A stretch of DNA of 5,257 nt from positions 1 through 5,257 of the forward strand of contig JAJXTX010000183.1 of the NCBI GenBank assembly GCA_021783385.1, written 5' to 3'. How positions within the stretch are numbered: position 1 is the first letter of the stretch; every line of letters begins with the position of its first letter. Of the stretch, positions 1-5,257 are shown in pieces. This DNA comes from Pseudomonadota bacterium (GTDB lineage: Bacteria; Pseudomonadota; Gammaproteobacteria; Xanthomonadales; Rhodanobacteraceae). The notes under the pieces were generated by a model, which saw nothing but the letters and a program-made list of their open reading frames with translations, had not been told where the DNA came from and did not search any database. The translations under genes and the position numbers were made by a program.

Positions 1-390
1 GAGGCGACCAGGCAGCGCATCGCCAGGGATCGCGCCAACGCCGACGCGCAGATGCTGGCGGCGTATCCGGACGAGGCGTCCTACAAGATGTCGCAGCAGC
101 AGCTGCTGGACTCGCTCGACCAGCAGATCCGCACCACCCAGCTCAACCTGCGCGGCCAGGAAAAGGCGCTTACCGACCTGCTCGCGCGCGCCGGCGAGAT
201 CGAGCGCGCCAAGAAGACGGTGCCCAAATACCTGATCGACAGCATCGCCAGCCAGCGCAATGTGGTGACCGCACAGCGCAGTGCGCTGCTGCGCCAGCAG
301 GCCGAGCGCGCGCAGGACGTGCAGCAGCAGGCACGCGATCTGGCGCATTACCGCGCACTGAAGGCGGCGCAGGCGCAGCCGGCGGACTGA
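1..390 (+). CDS. 3' end of a coiled-coil-rich hypothetical protein (5' truncated by window)
   Basis: The reading frame is open from base 1 to a TGA at 388-390, giving 129 visible residues. The first in-frame ATG (base 52) has no ribosome binding site, and the residues before it (EATRQRIARDRANADAQ) have the same charged helical character, so the gene most likely begins upstream of the window. The protein is rich in Gln, Ala, Arg, Leu and Glu with heptad-like spacing of Leu/Ile, which suggests long helices or a coiled coil. No membrane segment or enzymatic motif is visible in this part. The pattern of a Leu-x-x-Tyr-Pro-x-Glu segment, then a Leu-Asp-x-x-Ile helix, then a Val-Pro-x-x-Leu helix resembles the C-terminal tails of small xanthomonad exported proteins with an N-terminal DUF4124-like domain. 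That is a weak resemblance from memory, and the diagnostic N-terminus is missing. Function unknown. It converges on the mutase gene with a 45-base gap. Confidence 0.75.
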   Translation, partial: EATRQRIARDRANADAQMLAAYPDEASYKMSQQQLLDSLDQQIRTTQLNLRGQEKALTDLLARAGEIERAKKTVPKYLIDSIASQRNVVTAQRSALLRQQAERAQDVQQQARDLAHYRALKAAQAQPAD

Positions 391-435
391 TCGGCACGCT
401 TGCGCCGCGCGACTGAAGACGCAGCGGCGACGATC

Positions 436-2742
436 TCAGAACGGCAGCTTCAGCTTGGCATCCACCGCGAGCAGCTGCTGGCGGAATACCTGCTGGATTC
501 GCTTGAGCGCCGGCGCATTGTCCGCCTCGAAACGCAGCACCAGCACCGGAGTAGTGTTGGAAGCGCGCACCAGCCCCCAGCCGTCGGGCCAGTCCGCACG
601 CACGCCATCGATGGTGATCAGCGCGGCATCCGCGAAGCTGGCCTGCTGGCGCAGCTTGTCCATGAAGCGGTAGTGCTCGCCTTCGGCCAGCTCGACTTTC
701 AGCTCCGGCGTGGAGACGCTCTTCGGCAGCGTGGCAAAGATCTCCTCCGGGCTGCGCCCCTGCAGATCGCCGGCAAGAATTTCCAGCAGCCGCGCGGCCG
801 CGTAGATGCCATCGTCGAAGCCGTACCAGCGCTCCTTGAAGAAGAAGTGGCCGCTCATCTCGCCGGCCAGCTCGGCGCCGGTCTCGCGCATCTTCGCCTT
901 GATCAGCGAGTGGCCGGTGCGCCACATCAGCGGGCTGCCGCCGGCGTCGAGGATCTGCCCTTTAAGATGGCTGGTGCACTTGACGTCGTAGATGATGGTG
1001 GCGCCCGGCTGGCGTGACAGCACGTCGCGCGCGAACAGCATCAGCAGCCGATCCGGATAGATGATCTCGCCACCGCGCGTGACCACGCCCAGACGGTCGC
1101 CATCGCCATCGAACGCCACGCCCAGGTCAGCGCCGGTCTGTCGCACTGCAAGGATCAGGTCTTCCAGATTGTGCGGATCGGACGGATCCGGATGATGATT
1201 CGGAAACGTGCCATCGACCTCGCAATACAGCGGGATCACCTCGCAGCCGACGCCCTCCAGCACCTGCGGCGCCAGCGCGCCGGGGATGCCGTTGCCGCAG
1301 TCAACCACGACCTTCAGGCGGCGCTCGGCGAGCACGTCGGAGACGATCTTCTCGATGTAGTCGGGTGCCACGTCAACCTGGCGCAGGCTGCCCTGGCCAT
1401 CGCCGGGCAACGCGCCACTGACGATGCGCTGGTACAGATCCTGGATCGCGCCCTCGGACAGCGTCTCGCCGCCGACCACGATCTTGAAGCCGTTGTAGTC
1501 CGGCGGATTGTGGCTGCCGGTGACCGCCACGCCGCAGCCGGTGTTGTAGCGATAGGCCGCGTAGTACACCACCGGCGTCGGCACCGCACCGATGTCGATC
1601 ACGTCGATGCCGGCCGCACGCAGGCCATCGGCCAGCGCGCCGGCCAGCTCCGGGCCGGACAGCCTTCCGTCACGGCCGACCACGATCTCGTGCAGGCCCT
1701 TCTCGCCCATCAATGCGCCGATCGACTGGCCGAGCGCATGCGCCACGTCCTTGTCCAGCGTCTTGCCGACCACTCCGCGCACGTCATAGGCGCGGAAGAT
1801 GGTGGAATCGACTCGCACCCGCGCGGGCGGCGCGGGAGCCGGGGCCGTGATCGGGTCAACCCTGGCCGCATGCGTCTCGATTCTGGCCGGCACCTTCAAC
1901 TCCTCCGGCTCACTCGCCGATGGCCTGCCCAGCCGCACCCGCAGCCACAGCAGAAACACGCCACCGCCCATGCCGAGCAGGGTGAGCAGCGCACTCAGCA
2001 ACACCGAGTGCGGCAGCACGATGAACGCGTCGGGCAGCCCGGCGGTGACGCTGAACACGCTGCCGGCAACCGGCTTGCCGAGTTCCTCCGGCTCAGCCGA
2101 AGACGCGCCGTGGGAAAGCAGCTGCACGTTGTCGCGATCGTCACCCTGGCGCAGGTCCAGCCGGCCGCCGGCCGGCGGGATCGCATCGAAGCGCTGCTGC
2201 AGTGGCGCAAACGGCAGCTCGACCCAGGCCCAGGCCCGCGGCGGCGAGCCCAGCGGAATCACCAGGGTCAGGCGGCGGTCGCCGTTGCCGTAGGAAATAC
2301 TTTGCGCCTGCGGCACGCCTTCGGCGCTCTGTGCAGCCATCAGCTGCGCTGCCTTGGCATAGCCGAACTCGCGGTAGTTGGCATGCAGCACCTCGCCCAG
2401 GTCACCGCTGTACAACTCCAGCCTTTTCACCTGCGGCAACTGCCGGCGCAGGGCCGCCGCGCCCTGCACCGGATCGCGCATCAGCGCGGCCGGATCCGCC
2501 GCCGCCAGCACCTGCATGACCTGGTCCCGCTCGGTGGCGATCTCGCCGGCCAGCGCGCGCACCGCCCTGTCCTGGGCCGCATGCACCTGCGCGATCGAAT
2601 GCCCCTCGTCGGCGATCAGCCAGGTTTGCCAGACGCAGAACAGCCCCAGCACCAGCAGCAGAGTGCCGCCCGCCAGCGGCAGCTGATGCCGCCAGTCGAC
2701 GCGCAGGTTCTGCAACCGCCCGCCCGCTTTGCTCATGACCAT
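436..2742 (-). CDS. algC: Membrane-anchored phosphomannomutase/phosphoglucomutase (AlgC type)
   Basis: It interconverts mannose 6-phosphate/1-phosphate and glucose 6-phosphate/1-phosphate, supplying precursors for LPS and exopolysaccharide. The start chosen gives 768 residues. The catalytic region (about 311-768) has every alpha-D-phosphohexomutase signature: RAYDVRG (317-323), the phosphoserine loop TGSHNPP with Ser410, the Mg loop DGDGDR (Asp545/547/549), the sugar-selecting loop GEMSGH (627-632) and the phosphate-binding RASNTTP (726-732). Classical AlgC is about 460 residues. The extra N-terminal part has a predicted membrane helix at 21-43, a soluble domain at about 44-240, a second helix at 241-268 and a Pro/Ala linker near 298-308. 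Arg-rich flanks (before the first helix, and RVRLGR after the second) favour a cytoplasmic catalytic domain and a periplasmic middle domain. The start at 2742 is preferred because GGGG lies 7 bases upstream and it clears dut; ATGs at 2736 and 2832 (overlapping dut) are alternatives. It is probably last in the coaBC-dut operon. The enzyme call is near certain; the start and the role of the extension are inferred. Confidence 0.93.
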   Translation of the reverse strand: MVMSKAGGRLQNLRVDWRHQLPLAGGTLLLVLGLFCVWQTWLIADEGHSIAQVHAAQDRAVRALAGEIATERDQVMQVLAAADPAALMRDPVQGAAALRRQLPQVKRLELYSGDLGEVLHANYREFGYAKAAQLMAAQSAEGVPQAQSISYGNGDRRLTLVIPLGSPPRAWAWVELPFAPLQQRFDAIPPAGGRLDLRQGDDRDNVQLLSHGASSAEPEELGKPVAGSVFSVTAGLPDAFIVLPHSVLLSALLTLLGMGGGVFLLWLRVRLGRPSASEPEELKVPARIETHAARVDPITAPAPAPPARVRVDSTIFRAYDVRGVVGKTLDKDVAHALGQSIGALMGEKGLHEIVVGRDGRLSGPELAGALADGLRAAGIDVIDIGAVPTPVVYYAAYRYNTGCGVAVTGSHNPPDYNGFKIVVGGETLSEGAIQDLYQRIVSGALPGDGQGSLRQVDVAPDYIEKIVSDVLAERRLKVVVDCGNGIPGALAPQVLEGVGCEVIPLYCEVDGTFPNHHPDPSDPHNLEDLILAVRQTGADLGVAFDGDGDRLGVVTRGGEIIYPDRLLMLFARDVLSRQPGATIIYDVKCTSHLKGQILDAGGSPLMWRTGHSLIKAKMRETGAELAGEMSGHFFFKERWYGFDDGIYAAARLLEILAGDLQGRSPEEIFATLPKSVSTPELKVELAEGEHYRFMDKLRQQASFADAALITIDGVRADWPDGWGLVRASNTTPVLVLRFEADNAPALKRIQQVFRQQLLAVDAKLKLPF

Positions 2743-2749
2743 GTGCTGA

Positions 2750-2753
2750 CCCC
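2750..2753 (-). promoter_or_regulatory. Probable ribosome binding site deciding the mutase start
   Basis: On the minus strand a GGGG run sits 7 bases before the ATG at 2742-2740. It is a weak but well-placed Shine-Dalgarno-like stretch. The second ATG two codons later (2736-2734) would be 13 bases away, and no comparable purine run precedes the far-upstream ATG at 2832. This supports 2742 as the start, although GGGG runs are common in GC-rich DNA. Confidence 0.4.
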
Positions 2754-2784
2754 GCAGGCGCTGCCTGGCCGATGGAATGATGCC

Positions 2785-2817
2785 TCGGATAGCCGCGTCA
2801 TTCTGCGTGCTATCCGA
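2785..2817 (-). repeat. Inverted repeat (hairpin) spanning the dut stop codon
   Basis: TCGGATAGC (2785-2793) and GCTATCCGA (2809-2817) are perfect 9-base reverse complements. Inside them CGC (2794-2796) can pair with GCG (2805-2807), leaving one bulged base (2808) and an 8-base loop (2797-2804). The transcript of the dut-mutase operon would carry this hairpin, with the dut TAG (2812-2810) inside its first arm. No T-run follows on the minus strand, so it does not look like a standard intrinsic terminator. A role in RNA processing, partial attenuation or shielding of the downstream start is possible but not shown by the sequence. Confidence 0.6.
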
Positions 2818-3265
2818 TGCCGGTGGAACCAAACCCGCCGCCGCCGCGTTCGCTCGGGGTGAACTCTGTCACCACGCGCAGCCGCGCCTGCGCCACCGGC
2901 ACCAGCAGCAGTTGCGCGATGCGATCGCCCACGCCGATGGTGTACGGCTGCTGGCCGCGATTCCAGCAGGAGATCAGCAGCGGGCCCTGGTAATCGGCAT
3001 CGATCACGCCAACCAGGTTGCCCATCACCAGCCCGTGCTTGTGGCCCAGCCCGGAGCGCGGCACGATCAACGCGCACCAGCCGGGATCGCCGATATGGAT
3101 CGCCAGGCCGCTGGGCACCAGCGCGCTCGCGCCAGGCGCCAGCGTCAGCGGTTGCTCCAGCGCCGCGCGCAGATCCATGCCGGCACTGCCGGACGTGGCC
3201 GGCTGCGGCAGGGCGATGCTGTGGCCCAGGCGCGGGTCGAGAATCTTCAGCGCGACATCGATCAT
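2810..3265 (-). CDS. dut: Deoxyuridine 5'-triphosphate nucleotidohydrolase (dUTPase)
   Basis: It hydrolyses dUTP to dUMP and pyrophosphate in the cytoplasm, keeping uracil out of DNA and feeding thymidylate synthesis. The 151-residue product matches the homotrimeric family in length and has all five motifs in order: [10 protein letters not shown] (25-34), [10 protein letters not shown] (69-78), GVIDADYQG with catalytic Asp89 (86-94), [12 protein letters not shown] (113-124) and the C-terminal glycine-rich arm [10 protein letters not shown] (140-149), which closes over the active site. The ATG at 3265 is fixed by alignment to the family start ([12 protein letters not shown] against the E. coli-type KKIDVKILDPR) and overlaps the coaBC stop by four bases (ATGA), so translation is probably coupled. 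The frame stays open far upstream inside coaBC, but that extension is not dUTPase-like. No irregularities are seen. Confidence 0.98.
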   Translation of the reverse strand: MIDVALKILDPRLGHSIALPQPATSGSAGMDLRAALEQPLTLAPGASALVPSGLAIHIGDPGWCALIVPRSGLGHKHGLVMGNLVGVIDADYQGPLLISCWNRGQQPYTIGVGDRIAQLLLVPVAQARLRVVTEFTPSERGGGGFGSTGIG

Positions 3266-4467
3266 GCGCGGCCGGCCCGGTAGCGCTCCGCCACGTGCGT
3301 GATCAGCTGCCGTGCCAGCGCCGTCTTGCCGGCACGTGGCAGTTCCACGGCGCCGCCGGCCCAGTACAGGCTCAACGCGTTGTCGGCCGCCTCGAAGCCC
3401 AGACCCTCGCCGACGCGGTTGGCGGCAATCATGTCCAGCCCCTTGCGCTGCAGCTTGTCCTGCGCGTAGCCGGCCACGTCGTGCGTCTCCGCAGCGAAGC
3501 CGACCAGGAAGGGATGCCGTTCCTGCGCCGACAGGCTCGCGAGGATGTCCGGGTTTTCCCCGAGCTGCAGCAGCAGGCCGCTGCCGCCCTGCTTCTTCAG
3601 CTTCTGCGCCGACACCTCGAGCGGGCGGTAATCGCCGACCGCGGCCGCCGCGATATAGATGTCTGCCTGCGCGGCGGCGGCCAGCACCGCAGCGTGCATC
3701 TGCGCCGCGCTGCGCACGTCCGTGCGCTGCATCACGCCGGGCGGTGTCGGCAGGCTCACCGGACCGGCCACCAGGGTCACCCGCGCGCCCGCTTCCGCCG
3801 CGGCCTGCGCCACCGCGAAGCCCATCCGGCCGGAGCTGCGGTTGCCGATGAACCGCACCGGATCGATGTCCTCGTAGGTCGGCCCGGCGCTGACCAGCAC
3901 GTTCAGCCCGGCCAGCGCGCCGACCGCGAACGAGGCCAGCAGCGCATCGCGCAATTCGTGCGCCTCCAGCATGCGGCCGGAGCCGATATCGCCGCAGGCC
4001 TGTGCGCCGGCGGCCGGCCCCAGCAGCTGCGTGCCGCGCTGACGCAGCGTGGAGACGTTCGCCTGGACCGCCGGATGCGCCCACATCTGCTGGTTCATCG
4101 CCGGCGCCAGGAATAGCGGCGCGGGGCTGGCCAGGCACAGCGTGGTGAGCAGATCGTCGGCCATGCCCTGGGCCAGCCGCGCCAGCAGGCCGGCACTGGC
4201 CGGCGCGACCAGGATGCGCTCGGCCCAGCGTGCCAGTTCAATGTGACCCATCGCCGCCTCGGCCTGGGCATCCCACAGGCTGACCCGCACGCTCTGCCCG
4301 GACAACGCCTGGAAAGTGGTGGGGCTGACGAAATGGGTGGCCGCCTCGGTCATCACCACGCGCACTTCGGCGCCGCCCTCACGCAGGCGGCGCACCAGTT
4401 CGCAGGACTTGTAGGCGGCGATACCGCCGGACACTCCCAGCAGGACGCGGCGTTCGGCAAGACTCAT
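3262..4467 (-). CDS. coaBC: Bifunctional phosphopantothenoylcysteine decarboxylase / phosphopantothenate-cysteine ligase
   Basis: It catalyses two coenzyme A steps: CoaB joins 4'-phosphopantothenate to cysteine using CTP, and CoaC decarboxylates the product to 4'-phosphopantetheine using FMN. The 401 residues match the usual length of about 400. The N-terminal CoaC domain (about 1-180) has [10 protein letters not shown] (11-20), active-site His75 in [14 protein letters not shown] with Asn125, and the lid cysteine Cys158 in [11 protein letters not shown]. The C-terminal CoaB domain (about 188-401) has [17 protein letters not shown] ending in the catalytic Asn209, then [16 protein letters not shown], Lys289 in QKLKKQ, and GFAAET (323-328). 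An in-frame TTG at 4485 would add six residues, but the ATG at 4467 fits the family start (MSLA then basic residues then VLLGVSGG) and has AGG about ten bases upstream. It is the first gene of the minus-strand operon; its stop overlaps the dut start. It was formerly called dfp. Confidence 0.98.
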   Translation of the reverse strand: MSLAERRVLLGVSGGIAAYKSCELVRRLREGGAEVRVVMTEAATHFVSPTTFQALSGQSVRVSLWDAQAEAAMGHIELARWAERILVAPASAGLLARLAQGMADDLLTTLCLASPAPLFLAPAMNQQMWAHPAVQANVSTLRQRGTQLLGPAAGAQACGDIGSGRMLEAHELRDALLASFAVGALAGLNVLVSAGPTYEDIDPVRFIGNRSSGRMGFAVAQAAAEAGARVTLVAGPVSLPTPPGVMQRTDVRSAAQMHAAVLAAAAQADIYIAAAAVGDYRPLEVSAQKLKKQGGSGLLLQLGENPDILASLSAQERHPFLVGFAAETHDVAGYAQDKLQRKGLDMIAANRVGEGLGFEAADNALSLYWAGGAVELPRAGKTALARQLITHVAERYRAGRA

Positions 4468-4563
4468 GTAAGGCGGACCTGACAATCGGGCTGACCGCTA
4501 GCTTACCGGATTCATCCCGCCTGGCTGCTGCCTGCGTGCGGTGGCAACCAGCACGCTGCGGAC
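4468..4563. promoter_or_regulatory. Divergent intergenic region between coaBC and radC
   Basis: This 96-base stretch separates the two divergent start codons and by position must contain, or lie close to, the promoters of the coaBC-dut-mutase operon and of radC. It is less GC-rich around 4480-4515 than the flanking genes. A CTGACA (4479-4484) resembles a plus-strand -35 box, but no convincing -10 lies at proper spacing. On the minus strand TAAGCT (4505-4500) is only a weak -10 candidate. No clear operator palindrome or riboswitch-like structure is visible. The call rests on gene orientation more than on motifs. Confidence 0.4.
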
Positions 4564-5235
4564 ATGAGCATTCGCGACTGGCCTGCGGGCGAACGCCCGC
4601 GCGAAAAACTGCTGGCACACGGTAGCGCTGCGCTTTCCGACGCCGAGCTGCTGGCCGTGCTGCTGGGCAGCGGCAGCCGCGGCAAAGATGCGCTTGCGCT
4701 GGGCCGCGAGTTGCTCAGCGCCGCCGGCAGTCTGGGCGCGCTGCTGGGCCGGCCCGATCGGCAGATACGCGCGCACGGACTGGGCCCGGCCAAGCGGGCG
4801 CGGATCGCCGCCGCACTGGAACTGGCCCGGCGCAGCCTGGCCGAACAGCTGCAGCAGCTGCCGGCGCTGGGCAATCCGCGCGACAGCGGCGACTACCTGC
4901 GCGCGCGTTTGCGCCATCTGCCGTACGAGGTATTCGGCTGCCTCTACCTGGACAACCGACACCGGGTGCTGGCGTTCGAGGAGCTGTTCCGCGGCACCGT
5001 CGATGGCGCCAGCGTGCATCCGCGCGAGGTGGTCCGCGCCTGCCTGCAGCACAACGCCTGCGCGGTGATCTTTGCGCACAACCATCCGTCCGGCGTGGCC
5101 GAGCCCAGCGCCGCCGACCGTACGATCACCCACGAACTGCGCGACGCACTGCGGCTGGTCGGCGTGCGGGTGCTTGATCACCTGGTGATCGGCAGCGACG
5201 AGCCGGTGTCGATGGCCGCGCGCGGCCTGCTTTGA
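4564..5235 (+). CDS. radC: RadC family protein (JAB1/MPN+ metalloprotease-like fold, UPF0758)
   Basis: The 223 residues match the family's length and layout. The N-terminal part (about 1-85) has the typical opening MSIRDWPAGERPREKLL, then the LSDAELLAVLL helix and a helix-hairpin-helix-like region ending in GLGPAKRARI (72-81). The C-terminal MPN+ domain (about 102-223) includes FRGTVDGASVHPREVV (142-157) and the zinc-binding JAMM motif HNHPSG with His172, His174 and Ser176, plus Asp185 in PSAAD. All predicted metal ligands are present. The family's biochemical role is unsettled: the name comes from an E. coli radiation-sensitivity mutation later traced to recG, and later work links members to competence or DNA processing only in some species. 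The ATG at 4564 is chosen by fit to the family N-terminus; its ribosome binding site is weak. It is divergent from coaBC, the standard arrangement in many gammaproteobacteria. Confidence 0.96.
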   Translation: MSIRDWPAGERPREKLLAHGSAALSDAELLAVLLGSGSRGKDALALGRELLSAAGSLGALLGRPDRQIRAHGLGPAKRARIAAALELARRSLAEQLQQLPALGNPRDSGDYLRARLRHLPYEVFGCLYLDNRHRVLAFEELFRGTVDGASVHPREVVRACLQHNACAVIFAHNHPSGVAEPSAADRTITHELRDALRLVGVRVLDHLVIGSDEPVSMAARGLL

Positions 5236-5257
5236 GCGGCACCCGGGCATAAAAAAA

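Noticed and set aside
391..435. Possible terminator between the two convergent genes
   Set aside because: There is no T- or A-run and only short GC-rich partial repeats, nothing above the background of this composition.
170..925. 251-codon minus-strand frame overlapping the hypothetical gene and the 3' end of the mutase
   Set aside because: It runs in a different frame from the mutase, is Arg/Ala-rich and has no motif, so it is a shadow of two real genes.
1171..2862. 563-codon open frame on the plus strand, antisense to the mutase
   Set aside because: It is rich in Arg, His, Gln and Ala with no recognisable motif, and lies opposite a gene with complete catalytic signatures. Such long shadow frames are expected in DNA with strong GC bias at third positions.
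3295..4116. 273-codon plus-strand frame antisense to coaBC
   Set aside because: Its composition is typical of an antisense shadow, and coaBC carries every expected active-site residue in its own frame.
2810..4138. Long open frame extending dut upstream through coaBC (442 codons)
   Set aside because: Only the last 151 residues are dUTPase. The upstream part is Arg/Gly/Ala-rich out-of-frame coaBC sequence, and the family start falls exactly at 3265.
4479..4508. CTGACA as a -35 box for radC
   Set aside because: No acceptable -10 hexamer lies 16-18 bases downstream, so it is not called as a defined promoter.
4498..5250. 250-codon minus-strand frame antisense to radC
   Set aside because: No domain is recognisable, and the radC frame has an intact JAMM motif and family-typical start and length.
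1..5257. Novel defence system, mobile element, CRISPR array or RNA gene
   Set aside because: Nothing seen on either strand: no repeat array, transposase, integrase, tRNA or rRNA. Genes 436-5235 are recognisable conserved housekeeping genes with intact motifs.

Overview
This is a GC-rich, densely packed chromosomal window from a gammaproteobacterium. The order radC (divergent) / coaBC - dut - algC-type phosphohexomutase is a housekeeping cluster known from Pseudomonas and Xanthomonas relatives. The strong GC bias at third positions, the long membrane-anchored form of the mutase and the short coiled-coil neighbour together suggest Lysobacterales (Xanthomonadaceae or Rhodanobacteraceae, for example a Rhodanobacter/Dyella-like organism). 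The lineage call is inferred from protein recognition and synteny, not from a database search.

Layout: (1) bases 1-390, plus strand: the 3' end of a glutamine- and alanine-rich, probably coiled-coil protein of unknown function. (2) 391-435: a 45-base convergent gap with no obvious terminator. (3) 436-2742, minus strand: a bifunctional phosphomannomutase/phosphoglucomutase carrying an N-terminal extension with two predicted transmembrane segments around a domain of about 200 residues. (4) 2743-2809: a 67-base spacer with two small inverted repeats, one of which spans the dut stop codon. (5) 2810-3265, minus: dUTPase. (6) 3262-4467, minus: bifunctional CoaBC, whose stop codon overlaps the dut start in ATGA. 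(7) 4468-4563: a 96-base divergent intergenic region that should hold the promoters of both directions. (8) 4564-5235, plus: RadC/MPN+ family protein. (9) 5236-5257: the start of an intergenic region ending in an A-tract cut by the window edge.

coaBC, dut and the mutase most likely form one minus-strand operon. It links 4'-phosphopantetheine (coenzyme A) synthesis, dUTP removal and dUMP supply, and production of sugar 1-phosphates for surface polysaccharides. These are classic housekeeping functions, and all active-site motifs are intact. I found no mobile element, CRISPR array, RNA gene or defence system. The least ordinary items are the two-pass membrane extension on the mutase and the hairpin at the dut/mutase junction.
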